The notes under the pieces: model-generated
Seen by the model: only the letters and a program-made list of their open reading frames with translations
Told to the model about the DNA's origin: nothing
Database searches by the model: none
Assembly: GCA_016793325.1 (NCBI GenBank)
Contig: JAEUKI010000076.1
Span: 32,760 to 96,759, forward strand
DNA length: 64,000 nt
Source of the DNA: Myxococcales bacterium
GTDB taxonomy: Bacteria; Myxococcota_A; Polyangia; Polyangiales; Ga0077539
Reading direction: 5' to 3'
Made by a program: the position numbers and the translations under genes
Shown: positions 46,257-54,902 of the stretch, piece after piece
How positions within the stretch are numbered: the first letter of the stretch is position 1
Layout: every line of letters begins with the position of its first letter

Positions 46257-47468
46257 ATGCGTCGCGGAATGAAGCGAAGCAGTTCGGGCAAAGGACAGAA
46301 CGTCGCCGTGGCCGCCGTTGCCTGCGTATTGGTTGGCGATTGCTGGGTCTCGGTCCGAGCGCCAGCGTGGGCCGAGTTCGTTCCGTCGTTGCTCGCGCTT
46401 GTCGCCCTGCTCTGCGGCTCTTCGCGACCTTCTGATGCTACCGATCCGAGAAGCGACGACATCGCAGCGGCGCGACTCGTCGCAATGGTCCCTTGTGTGG
46501 CGCTCGCGCTCCGCGCGTTGATGGAGTCGTGGTGGCACGGCACGGAAGGCCCGGGGAATGGGATGCCTGCCGCATTTGTCCCCGTGGTTCTGTTCGCCGT
46601 GGCTGCGGTGGTCGCGTTTGGCGCGGCATGGATTTTCGATCGATGCATCGATGACTGTGCGCTCGAGCGGGCGCGCTGGTTGCCGAGGTTGCAACGGTTT
46701 GCAGCGGTTCTCGCGGCGCCCGCCTTGCTCTTGGTTCTCGCGGCAACCGTCCGCCGAGCCGATCGTGATTCGCCCGATGGGCTCAGCGCGCTCCCCAAAC
46801 TGGTGCACTCTCGAGCCGATCCCGCGCAGTCCGAGCGAGTGTTGCTCCGCCTCGATGACCGACACGACGTGGTCGCGATTCGTCCACCCAATGCGCGCTA
46901 CCCGCGGCTGTACCTGCGTGACAGCCGCGCGAGTCAGCTCCACTTCATCGACCTAACGGTCGACGACACATACATTCAATTCGACCGACGATTGGGCTGC
47001 GTTCGTGTCGTCAATTTTGGGCGAGGCGCGGTGCATTGCCTCGCGTCCCCCGATCGCGCGGCGACCGCGTGGACCGAGCGACGATCGTTGGCGCCGACGT
47101 TCAGCTGGCTCTCGATGGGCGTGATCGGGGTCGGGCTGTTGCTCTACGCGACGCGACAACGCGAGCACCGTCGATGGAGACGCGCGGCGGCCAACGTCGA
47201 CGAGAGCGTGACCGTGGACGGCGTTCGCTTCGATGCAGCGCGCGGCGTGAAGATCCCTCACAACAGCCACGAGCTGTGGGTGGTGACCGACGAACGATCG
47301 AGCGGCAGCGGGCCGTATCGCGCGCAGTCCACGCGAGAGGTCCTCGAGGTGCGCGTCGAGCCGCCGTTCGAGCGCGATTGGCGCAAGGTCCGTTGGGCGA
47401 TCGCGAGCGCGTTGCTCTTTCTCACGCCTCTCGTGTTCGCGCTCTGCGTCGGGATGATCGCTGGGTGA
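46257..47468 (+). CDS. Membrane protein of unknown function, 403 aa
   Basis: Four N-terminal hydrophobic segments (NVAVAAVACVLVGDCW, FVPSLLALVALLCG, AAFVPVVLFAVAAVVAFGAA, AAVLAAPALLLVLAATV) are followed by a ~110-residue soluble domain. Then come two more helices (WLSMGVIGVGLLLYA and AIASALLFLTPLVFALCVGM) flanking a second soluble domain. The alternation suggests two periplasmic or cytoplasmic sensor-like domains. ATG at 46257 is used; ATG at 46269 (MKRSSSGKG) is equally plausible and the true start is unclear. Codon use in the N-terminal third is less GC-extreme than in neighbours. Function not recognised. Confidence 0.7.
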   Translation: MRRGMKRSSSGKGQNVAVAAVACVLVGDCWVSVRAPAWAEFVPSLLALVALLCGSSRPSDATDPRSDDIAAARLVAMVPCVALALRALMESWWHGTEGPGNGMPAAFVPVVLFAVAAVVAFGAAWIFDRCIDDCALERARWLPRLQRFAAVLAAPALLLVLAATVRRADRDSPDGLSALPKLVHSRADPAQSERVLLRLDDRHDVVAIRPPNARYPRLYLRDSRASQLHFIDLTVDDTYIQFDRRLGCVRVVNFGRGAVHCLASPDRAATAWTERRSLAPTFSWLSMGVIGVGLLLYATRQREHRRWRRAAANVDESVTVDGVRFDAARGVKIPHNSHELWVVTDERSSGSGPYRAQSTREVLEVRVEPPFERDWRKVRWAIASALLFLTPLVFALCVGMIAG

Positions 47469-47472
47469 TCTG

Positions 47473-47499
47473 ATTGGGCGCTGCGCTCGCGCGGCCAAT
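47473..47499 (+). terminator. Possible hairpin terminator
   Basis: ATTGG-GCGC on the left pairs with GCGC-(GG)-CCAAT on the right with a small bulge and a seven-base loop, four bases after the stop of the membrane-protein gene. TGGATTTT follows. Confidence 0.4.
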
Positions 47500-47600
47500 G
47501 GTTGGATTTTCTGGGGGTTCGCGAGCGCTTTCGCGGGCGTGCAGCCGTCCCCCCGAGCGCACCCACGCCGACCAGTGCTACACCGTGGTGGCCCCTACCG

Positions 47601-49703
47601 ATGCTTTCGACTCGTCACGACAACTCTTTGGTTGCTTCGCGGCTCGCGGCGCTGCGCGCGCTCGTGCTGGTAGCGCTGTCGTTCGCGGCGACCCACTGCG
47701 GCGCGAAGACGGGACTCGAGACGCCCGACGTCGAGACCGACGCGAGCCCCGACGTGCAGATCGACGCGACGGACGTCCCGGACGCGACCGACGTGATCGT
47801 CGATGTCCCGCCGCGGATGGTGACGTGCAGGCCCATTCGGTACTTCGCGCGGCTCGGCGCGGTGACCAACGTTCGTCCCGACCTCGACACGCCCGTGCTC
47901 GGGACGGGCTTCATCTGGTCGCTCCAGAACCGACCCGAGATGTCCAACGCCCGGATTTTCTCGGACGGAACGGACACCGCCGTCATCACGCCCGACGTCG
48001 TCGGCGAGTTCGTCTTGTCCGTCGAGGTGCCCGCGCAAGGCGCGATGGGGCCGCTTCGCTGCCAGGTCACAGTGGTCGCTCAGCCGCCCGATCCTCGATG
48101 CCCTGGGTATGCCCTCGTCGAGCCGCGCGTCGCGTTGATCCCCGCGTCGTCTGCGAGCATCGCGCTCGACATCAGCTTCACCGACCCCGTGCGCGTCGAT
48201 GGAACCTCGAGCGGCGCGGTCCTCGCCGAAGACCGCGTCGCGCGCGCGAGCGTCGCCGCGCTCTCTCGCCCCGCGATCACGATGGGCACACCCGAGGCGG
48301 TGCTCGCGGCGGAGGGCGGCCGCACCGAGAGCGACGCCCTTCGCGCGCTTCGCGACCTCGGCTCGCCGGACTCGCTCTTCGTCGGTCGAAGCTCGCAGCT
48401 TCGCTCGGGCGCGACCGCGCGTCGCACGACGGTGCGCTTGCTCGCCAACAGCGACCTCTCGGTGGACGCTGTGCGAGACGCGATCGTTCGAGGGTTGGTC
48501 GCGGGCGCGGGGCCCATCACGCCCGTCGGTCAGTCCCCGGCGCGCGCGTTCATCGTCGAGCTCAGCACGCTGGTGATCCCCGCCGAAAACAGGGTCGTCG
48601 TGCTCGTCGCGGCCGCGCCCGAAGGTCTCGTCGAGGACCTCTCGACCATCACGTCCGTGCGTCTCGATGACTTTGCGAACGCGAGCGGCGTTGGATTTCG
48701 CGGCGAGCGGCTCGACACGCGGTGCCATCAAGTGCGCGCGACGCGGCAATTGCAGGCGGATTTTCTCTGGTTCGTCGACACGTCGGGCTCGATGCTCGAC
48801 GACCAACAACGCGTGGGTCGCACCGGACAACGGTTCTTCCTCGACCTCACGCAAGCGGGCGTCGACTTTCGTGTCGGTGTCTTTCAAGCGGGAACGGAGC
48901 CCGTGTCCCTCGCGTCCGAGCCGGGGACCCCCGGACGTCGGTTCAACTGGATCCTCGGCTCGTCGATGACGGGCGCGAAGGACCTCGCGTGGCGCGTCAC
49001 CGAGGAGTCGTTCGAGCCGGGCGACATGGTGAAGCCGTTTCGAATGACGCTTCGAACGGGGCAGGACGAGCAGCCCGTGGGCGCTGGCGTGCTCGTCTAT
49101 CAAGAGTTTTCGCGGCGCGCGATGATGCCCGAGCCGGACCCGAACTTCCGCATCCGGAGCTCTGCGGTTCAGGTGGCCTTCTTCGTGACGGACGAGCCGG
49201 GAGGGCCCAACGACATCGGTCGCTTCTTCGCCAATAACGGCGGCGGCATGAACTGGGGCACGACGACCGCGGCGCGCGTTCGCAGCGCGGCGGCGTTCTT
49301 TCGGACGCGCGGGATCGTTCCGTTCGGGCTCGTTCCGGGGTCGGCGAGCACGTCGTGCCCGGACAACGCGGACAACTTCGCGGCGTGCGTGATCCTCGAG
49401 GCCGGAGGCGCGTTCGTGCCGATCTCTGTCGCGGATTCGCGCGAAGCAGACCGAGCGTTTACGCAGGCGATGACCCGCATCGTGGACGTGATCGCCGGCG
49501 CGGGCAGCGAGTTCGTCTTGCCAACGATCCCCGTGAGCACCACCCTCCGCGCCCGCGTCGGAGGAACGCTCGTTCCTCGCTCGCGCCAGGACGGCTTCGA
49601 CTACGAAGACCGCTCTCGCGCCCTGGTGTTTCGCGGTGTTCGATATCGCCCCATGATCGGCCAGGACGTGCGCACGGCGTACTTCGTTTGGACCGCTCCG
49701 TAA
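47601..49703 (+). CDS. von Willebrand factor A domain lipoprotein, 700 aa
   Basis: ATG at 47601 opens a signal with a lipobox Cys after ATH (SFAATHCGAKTG). An Asp-rich linker (~45-75) and a ~300-residue beta-rich region follow. A vWA domain starts near residue 385 with the MIDAS metal motif DTSGSM in LWFVDTSGSMLDD, which coordinates Mg/Mn and commonly mediates metal-dependent adhesion or protein assembly. Predicted disulfides include the Cys pair around CPDNADNFAAC (~595). The C-terminal ~70 residues look like an additional beta domain. No partner gene is adjacent; the next gene is a kinase with its own promoter region. Confidence 0.87.
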   Translation: MLSTRHDNSLVASRLAALRALVLVALSFAATHCGAKTGLETPDVETDASPDVQIDATDVPDATDVIVDVPPRMVTCRPIRYFARLGAVTNVRPDLDTPVLGTGFIWSLQNRPEMSNARIFSDGTDTAVITPDVVGEFVLSVEVPAQGAMGPLRCQVTVVAQPPDPRCPGYALVEPRVALIPASSASIALDISFTDPVRVDGTSSGAVLAEDRVARASVAALSRPAITMGTPEAVLAAEGGRTESDALRALRDLGSPDSLFVGRSSQLRSGATARRTTVRLLANSDLSVDAVRDAIVRGLVAGAGPITPVGQSPARAFIVELSTLVIPAENRVVVLVAAAPEGLVEDLSTITSVRLDDFANASGVGFRGERLDTRCHQVRATRQLQADFLWFVDTSGSMLDDQQRVGRTGQRFFLDLTQAGVDFRVGVFQAGTEPVSLASEPGTPGRRFNWILGSSMTGAKDLAWRVTEESFEPGDMVKPFRMTLRTGQDEQPVGAGVLVYQEFSRRAMMPEPDPNFRIRSSAVQVAFFVTDEPGGPNDIGRFFANNGGGMNWGTTTAARVRSAAAFFRTRGIVPFGLVPGSASTSCPDNADNFAACVILEAGGAFVPISVADSREADRAFTQAMTRIVDVIAGAGSEFVLPTIPVSTTLRARVGGTLVPRSRQDGFDYEDRSRALVFRGVRYRPMIGQDVRTAYFVWTAP

Positions 49704-49920
49704 GCGCGCCCGCGGTCTGGACCGCGCTTCGGGGGGAATGGGGAACCCCGACTGCGCGTACGGTGTCATGCATGCGCTCGTCCACGAGCCGCGCCGAACT
49801 TATGGTACGTTGCGATCGCCCAACGGCTCGGGGCGTTCGCGGGTCGAACGGTACTTTCAATCACTTCCGTTCGATTGTTTGCGAACGTCGCACTGAGCAG
49901 CACCACACAAAGAGGCCGTC

Positions 49921-52170
49921 TTGAGCGCCATCACTTGTTCGAACCCGTCCTGCGGCTACGTCGTCCAGAGCACGGACCAAAAGTTCTGCCCGAAGTGCGG
50001 CGCGTTTCTCCCGCTGCCCGAGCAGGCAGACGCCGCGGACCCGCTCGTTGGGCAGCCCATCCTCGACGGCAAGTACCGCATCAGCTCGGTCATCGGCGAA
50101 GGCGGGATGGGCAAGGTCTACCTGGCCGAGCAGAAGATGGGCACGGCCACGCGCAAGGTCGCGATCAAGACCTTGCAGCCCGAGCTCGCAAATGACCCGC
50201 AAATCATCGCGCGATTTCACCGCGAGACGCAGACGGTCATCGAGCTCGAGCACCCCAACACGATCAAGTTCTACGACTTCGGCGACCTTCCGACGCCGGA
50301 CGGCAAGAAGTTTCTCTTCATCGCCATGGAGTTCATCCAGGGCGAGACCCTCGCGCACGTGCTCGCGCGCGGCTCGATCGACGGCGTGCGCGCCGAGCGA
50401 ATCATGACCCAGGTGTGCGGCTCCCTGCAGGAAGCGCACGAAAAGGGCATCATTCACCGCGATCTCAAGCCGGACAACATCTACCTCACGCAGAAGGGCG
50501 CCCGCGGCGACTTCGTGAAGGTGCTCGACTTCGGCATCGCGAAGCGCTCGGAGGCCGCGGACGACAAAGAGGCCAAGCTCACGAAGCAGGGCATGGTGCT
50601 CGGCACGCCTCCGTACATGTCTCCCGAGCAATTTACGGGGCAAGCGCTCGACGCGCGCTCGGACATCTACGCGCTCGGCGTGATCGCGTACGAGATGCTC
50701 ACGGGGCAATTGCCCTTTACCGCGGCGACGCCGTGGGAGTGGGCGACTAAGCACTTGACCGCGCCCCCGACGCCGATCGAGTCGCAGCCGAACGGCGCGT
50801 CCGTGCCCGCGCGCTATCGCGACGCGATCATGAAGGCGCTGCGAAAGAACCGCGACGAACGCCAGAAGAACGTCATCGAGTTTCTGCAAGACTTCGCGGG
50901 AACTGCCGTGGGCGCCGTCGACTGGACGAGCTCGACGAACTTCACGAGCGCCGGATCCAACGCAGCGCCGACGCCGCCGCAGCCAGCGACGGCAGGACTG
51001 CCGCCGCCGCCGGTGCTTCCGCCGACCGGTGGATTCACGCCGAACAACACCGTTCCGAGCCCTGTGCAGCAAGCGCCGATGGGCATGGCGGGAAGCCCGA
51101 CGCCGAACCCATTTGCGGCGCCGCCCATTGGCGGTGGCGGCGGACCGCAGTCGAGCGGACCGTTCGGACAGCAGCCCACGGGCGCGGGCGGAGCGACAGG
51201 GAGCCCGTTCGCGACAGGGCCCATGGCGGGCGGTGGTGGCTACGCGCCAGCGCCGTCGAACGCGGGGTTTGCTGCGGTGCCGCCGCAGGTTCCGTCGGGC
51301 GGAGCGGGGTCCAACCCGAGCTTTCCGCAGCCGCCCAACGCGTTCGGCGCGATGGGCTCGATGGCGGGGACGTCTGCGGGCGCGTACGGCGCGACCGGAG
51401 CGCAGCCCGCGCAGCCGAAGAAGAGCAAGACGGGCCTCGTGGTCGCGCTCGTGCTCGGCGCGGTGATCCTCGTTGGCGGGATCGCGGCCGCGGTCGTGAG
51501 CGGCGACGACGAAGAGGACAGCCACAACAACACCGCGCAGAATACGCAGCAGCACATCGCGAACAACACGACGGGCATGCAGGGCACGGGCACGACCAAC
51601 CCTGTGCTCGTGCAGCCCAACCCGAACGGAACGGGAACGGTCGGGCCGCAGATCAACCCGATTCCCAACGGCGTCGATCCGAACAACGGCAACGCGGGCA
51701 CGCAGACGCCGACGAACAACGGCACGGATCCCAACAACGGCGCTGGCACGCAGACGCCCACGAACAACGGGACGCAGACGCCGACGAACAACGGCACGGA
51801 CCCCAACAACGGCAACAGCGGCAACACCAACAACGGCAACACCAACAGCGGCAACACCAACAGCGGCAACACCAACAGCGGCACACCGACGCGCACGTCG
51901 TCGCCTGCGGTCGCTGAAGGCATGGCCGCGCTCTCGCGAAACGACTTCGGCGCCGCCGTGCGCGCAGTGCAGAGCGCGTTGTCGGCGGGCGACAGCGCGG
52001 GCGCCGCGCGGCTTCGTTCGTCCATGCGCTCGCGCGGTCGCAACCGCATCGACAACTTGATCCTCGCCGATCAGTGCTCCGCGGCGCAGGCGCTCTATCG
52101 TCAGCTTCGCGCTGCGGGCGCCGCGCCGAACGCGGGGGACTCCTTCGGCGACTCGTGCCGCGCTCCCTGA
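49921..52170 (+). CDS. Zinc-ribbon Ser/Thr protein kinase with Asn/Gly-rich repeat linker, 749 aa
   Basis: TTG start fixed by AGAGG at 49911-49915, five bases upstream. A zinc ribbon is at the N-terminus (C6, C11, C23, C26). The kinase domain (~47-320) has GEGGMGKVY, lysine in VAIKTL, HRDLKPDN, LDFGIAK and MSPEQ. A long Pro/Gly/Ala linker leads to one transmembrane helix (~504-526, TGLVVALVLGAVILVGGIAA). The outside part starts with acidic GDDEEDSHNN and continues as Asn/Gly/Thr repeats (TPTNNGTDPNNG; NTNSG four times), ending in a helical ~85-residue domain with two cysteines (DQCSAAQ, DSCRAP). The terminal domain may sense envelope signals; this is inference. Confidence 0.92.
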   Translation: MSAITCSNPSCGYVVQSTDQKFCPKCGAFLPLPEQADAADPLVGQPILDGKYRISSVIGEGGMGKVYLAEQKMGTATRKVAIKTLQPELANDPQIIARFHRETQTVIELEHPNTIKFYDFGDLPTPDGKKFLFIAMEFIQGETLAHVLARGSIDGVRAERIMTQVCGSLQEAHEKGIIHRDLKPDNIYLTQKGARGDFVKVLDFGIAKRSEAADDKEAKLTKQGMVLGTPPYMSPEQFTGQALDARSDIYALGVIAYEMLTGQLPFTAATPWEWATKHLTAPPTPIESQPNGASVPARYRDAIMKALRKNRDERQKNVIEFLQDFAGTAVGAVDWTSSTNFTSAGSNAAPTPPQPATAGLPPPPVLPPTGGFTPNNTVPSPVQQAPMGMAGSPTPNPFAAPPIGGGGGPQSSGPFGQQPTGAGGATGSPFATGPMAGGGGYAPAPSNAGFAAVPPQVPSGGAGSNPSFPQPPNAFGAMGSMAGTSAGAYGATGAQPAQPKKSKTGLVVALVLGAVILVGGIAAAVVSGDDEEDSHNNTAQNTQQHIANNTTGMQGTGTTNPVLVQPNPNGTGTVGPQINPIPNGVDPNNGNAGTQTPTNNGTDPNNGAGTQTPTNNGTQTPTNNGTDPNNGNSGNTNNGNTNSGNTNSGNTNSGTPTRTSSPAVAEGMAALSRNDFGAAVRAVQSALSAGDSAGAARLRSSMRSRGRNRIDNLILADQCSAAQALYRQLRAAGAAPNAGDSFGDSCRAP
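51820..51879 (+). repeat. Four 15-bp tandem repeats inside the kinase gene
   Basis: GGCAACACCAACARC is repeated four times without interruption and encodes Gly-Asn-Thr-Asn-(Ser/Asn). It lies in the low-complexity extracytoplasmic linker. Copy number could change by slippage without a frameshift because the unit is a multiple of three. Confidence 0.7.
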
Positions 52171-52505
52171 GCGCGCGACGCGTGTGTTCGCGTGCGTGTT
52201 CGTCGGTCGCCGAGCGCGCGTCGCGTGACCGTATCGCTGCGACCTTTCAACGTTGAAATGCAGTGCAAGAGCAGCGCCACGAGGGGGTAGAGGGCGCGCC
52301 TTGACCCCTCTGATTAGCGAGTGCTAACGATCGACTATTCCCGTGTATGGGTCGTCATCGTTGGTGGATGGTTCGCGGCGCGCGCGCACTTCGCGATCGC
52401 AGCGAAACTCCCGGTGGGGGAAGCGAGACACGCGCCGTGGTGGTGCGTTCTTCGCGACCTCGGACGCAGCAGTCCGAGGGGTGTCACGGAGCACGAAGCA
52501 CGAAC
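52171..52505 (+). promoter_or_regulatory. 335-base gap with candidate promoter and GAGTGCTAA box
   Basis: No gene is visible. Just after the kinase stop, CGCGACGCG (52174-52182) and CGCGTCGCG (52217-52225) form a widely spaced inverted repeat. TTGACC at 52301-52306 is a good -35 hexamer. TGCTAACGA at 52322-52330 could serve as an extended -10 about 18 bases on. GAGTGCTAA at 52319-52327 equals the right half of the heat-shock CIRCE operator and also makes a short palindrome, TTAGC-GAGT-GCTAA. The left CIRCE half is absent, so HrcA control is only a guess. The site would drive the small gene at 52506 and perhaps the RNA-repair genes beyond. Confidence 0.4.
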
Positions 52506-52787
52506 ATGGGTAGTCGCCGCGAAGCCGGTCGGCTCATGAGCTGGGCGGAGATCTGTACCTCTCGCGAGTACAGAGGACGTTGGGTTGCGCTCGACGGAGT
52601 GCGCTACGACGAGGTCACCGCCCGTCCGATGGAGGGCACCGTCGTCGACAGCGACGATGACCTCGCGGAGCTGTGCGGCCGCGTTCGCAGCAGCGACCGC
52701 CACGGCTGCGCGATCTTGTACTGCGAGGAGCACGAGATGCCGCCGATGACGCCCGCGCCCAAGCGCGCGCGCCTGTCGTCGAACTGA
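52506..52787 (+). CDS. Small protein resembling DUF5678, 93 aa
   Basis: Soluble protein with EYRGRWVALDGVRYDEVTA followed by MEGTVVDSDDDLAELCGRV, close to the DUF5678 layout (a Tyr-x-Gly-x-Trp-Val-Ala-Leu strand, then a Gly-x-Val-Val strand and an acidic helix). Two cysteines (LCGRV, LYCEE). ATG at 52506 is given; ATG at 52536 (SWAEICTS) gives 83 residues and is just as likely. It is on the same strand as the RNA ligase gene with 163 non-coding bases between, so co-transcription is possible but not shown. Function unknown. Confidence 0.62.
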   Translation: MGSRREAGRLMSWAEICTSREYRGRWVALDGVRYDEVTARPMEGTVVDSDDDLAELCGRVRSSDRHGCAILYCEEHEMPPMTPAPKRARLSSN

Positions 52788-52950
52788 TCCGACGGATCGA
52801 ACGGGGGACCCAAACGATCGAGCACCGCGCGGTTCGCGACGCGGGCATCGCCGACGATGGCGCCGTCGTGGACGACGGCCCGTTGCGCTGCGGACGACGG
52901 ATGCACACTGCTCGCGCTCGCCCGACGCAACGGGGGCGCGAGGTTGGGTC

Positions 52951-53640
52951 ATGGGATCGATTCCGCACAAGTTTCCGAGGACGCCGCACTTGTTCGGCTC
53001 GATGTCGACGCGGGACGATCGCGTGCTCAGCGAGGCCGACACGGCGCGGGTGTTGAGCGAGCCGCTGTCGGTCGACGAGAAGATCGACGGGGCGAACGTG
53101 GGGATCTCGTTCGACGACGAGGGCGAGCTCGTGGTGCAAAACCGCGGGCACTACCTCGGGCCGGGCGATCACGCGCAGTACGGCCCCCTGTGGCCCTTCG
53201 TGTACGAGCGACGGGACGCGCTGTGGGACGCGCTCGGCGCAGAGAGGATCTTGTTCGGCGAGTGGTGCTTCGCGAAGCACTCGATCGCGTACGACGCGCT
53301 GCCTTCGTTCTTCATCGCGTTCGACCTGTACGACAAGCGCGACGGAGGGTACTTCTACGATCGACTGGCGCTCGAAAAGGTGTGCGAACAAACAAGCTGC
53401 GCGACGGTTCCGCAGTTGAAGCGCGGAGCTGTCTTGCGTACGACCGCGGCGCTCGACGCGCTGATCAAGGGGTCCGCGTTCGGCGGCGAGCGCGCCGAAG
53501 GCGTGTACCTCCGCCGTGAATCGGGCGGGAGGCTCGTGGCCCGCTACAAGTGGGTTCGCAAGGACTTCACCGCGGGCATCACCGAACACTGGAACAGCAA
53601 GCCGCTCGTCCCCAACAAGCTGAAGGGTGGCGGGCGATGA
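52951..53640 (+). CDS. ATP-dependent RNA ligase (Rnl2-like nucleotidyltransferase), 229 aa
   Basis: All nucleotidyltransferase motifs are visible. Motif I is EKIDGAN (K44 as the AMP-accepting lysine, D46, G47), motif III-like FGEWCF contains E104, motif IV is AEGVYLRR (E183) and motif V is ARYKWVRKDF (K200, K204). The N-terminus KFPRTPHLFGS is typical of pfam09414-type bacterial RNA ligases. With 229 residues the protein is the catalytic domain with little or no C-terminal extension. The reaction: ligase-AMP forms, AMP is passed to a 5'-phosphate RNA end, and the 3'-OH attacks. The next gene overlaps by ATGA and encodes an end-healing enzyme, which fits nick or break repair. Confidence 0.9.
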   Translation: MGSIPHKFPRTPHLFGSMSTRDDRVLSEADTARVLSEPLSVDEKIDGANVGISFDDEGELVVQNRGHYLGPGDHAQYGPLWPFVYERRDALWDALGAERILFGEWCFAKHSIAYDALPSFFIAFDLYDKRDGGYFYDRLALEKVCEQTSCATVPQLKRGAVLRTTAALDALIKGSAFGGERAEGVYLRRESGGRLVARYKWVRKDFTAGITEHWNSKPLVPNKLKGGGR

Positions 53641-54899
53641 ACGACGTTCCTGTAGTGCTCGCGCCGGTGGGCGCGAACGGAGCGCGGCGGCGGCTCTTCG
53701 ACGACGTTCGGTACGGGCGCGTTCGTGCTGTGAAATCACAGGCAGATCGCGCATCGTGGCCCGAGCTCGACGCGCTCTCGCGCACGCCGCAAGACCCAGG
53801 CTGGCACGCCGAGGGCGACGTCCTCGTGCACACGGACATGGTGCTCGGCGAGTGCGCCACGAGCGAGCGCGCGCTCGAGCGCGACGGAGACCGCGAGCTC
53901 GTGCGGCTCGCGTGTTTGCTGCACGACATCGCCAAGCCGTTCACGACGCGCAGGGACGAAGAGGTCGGCCGCGTGATCGCGCGCGGTCACGAGCGGATGG
54001 GCGGAGTTCATGTGCGGCAAGCGCTGCACGAGAGCGGCCTCACGGGCCCCGAGCGCAGGATGCTCTCGGAGCTCGTCGCGACCCATCACCTCGTGAAGCG
54101 CTCGGTGAAGCGCGCGGACGACGAGGGCGCGCGCGCGGCGCTCGAGCGGCTCGCGACGCGCGTCGACACGCGGCTGCTCTGGGCGCTCGAGGACGCGGAC
54201 ATGCGCGGTCGCATCTGCGAAGACCGCGAAGAGCAGCTCGAGATCGTGGCGCTCTTTCGTATGCTCTGCGAAGAGCGGGGCTTGTTCGGCGCGGCGCCGA
54301 GCCCGTGGGTCGACGACAACGACGCGTCGTCGATTCGCTGGGCCGACGCGCGCGCCAAGCGCTACGCCCTCGACGAGGTCCAGCGTCGGCGGCTCGCGGG
54401 GACGGTCACGGACAAGTGGCAAGCCCTCGCGCTCGCGCACGAGCTGTCCCGCGCGACGCCCGCCGAAGTGATCGTCACCATCGGCCTCTCGGGCTCGGGA
54501 AAGTCCACGGCGCTCTCGGAGCTCGACGCGAGTTGGACCGTGATTTCGCCGGACGAATGGCGGGCGGAGCACTACGGCGACGCGAGCGAGCAGGGCGACC
54601 CCGCGGTGGTTCATCGCGCGTGTCGCGAGCAGCTGAAGGAGGTCCTTCGCGCCAAGGGACGCGCTGTGTACGACGCGACGAACCTCGTGGCGGACCTTCG
54701 GGCGCAGCTCTTGAACGTGTGTCACGCGTACGGAGCGCACGTGACGCTGTGGGTGTTCGACGTGGCCCCCAGCGTGGCGATGGCGCGCAATCGGCAGCGC
54801 GAACGAAGGGTTCCCGATTGGGTGATCGCGCGGCAAGCGTCGAAGTTCGAGTGGCCCGGGCCCGAAGAAGCGCACGCGGTGCGCGTGATCGAGGGGTGA
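53637..54899 (+). CDS. HD-Pnk: HD phosphohydrolase fused to 5'-OH polynucleotide kinase, 420 aa
   Basis: The N-terminal half is an HD domain: H65 (VLVHTD), H96-D97 (LLHDIAK), H150-H151 (ATHH) and D186 (LEDADMRG) supply metal ligands. The C-terminal half (~275-420) is a T4-Pnk-like kinase: P-loop GLSGSGKST (283-291), ISPDEWR (D306, R309), DATNL (347) and the lid arginines RNRQRER. The known enzyme of this architecture, Runella slithyformis HD-Pnk, removes 2',3'-cyclic or 3'-phosphates and phosphorylates 5'-OH ends, and the kinase is NTP-dependent. It overlaps the ligase stop (ATGA), so the three steps heal-heal-seal are encoded together. The third gene follows after 3 bases. Confidence 0.9.
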   Translation: MNDVPVVLAPVGANGARRRLFDDVRYGRVRAVKSQADRASWPELDALSRTPQDPGWHAEGDVLVHTDMVLGECATSERALERDGDRELVRLACLLHDIAKPFTTRRDEEVGRVIARGHERMGGVHVRQALHESGLTGPERRMLSELVATHHLVKRSVKRADDEGARAALERLATRVDTRLLWALEDADMRGRICEDREEQLEIVALFRMLCEERGLFGAAPSPWVDDNDASSIRWADARAKRYALDEVQRRRLAGTVTDKWQALALAHELSRATPAEVIVTIGLSGSGKSTALSELDASWTVISPDEWRAEHYGDASEQGDPAVVHRACREQLKEVLRAKGRAVYDATNLVADLRAQLLNVCHAYGAHVTLWVFDVAPSVAMARNRQRERRVPDWVIARQASKFEWPGPEEAHAVRVIEG

Positions 54900-54902
54900 G
54901 GG

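Noticed and set aside
51680..51890. Mobile-element or CRISPR-like repeat inside the kinase gene
   Set aside because: It is in-frame low-complexity coding sequence (Asn/Gly/Thr) with a 15-base unit and no spacers.
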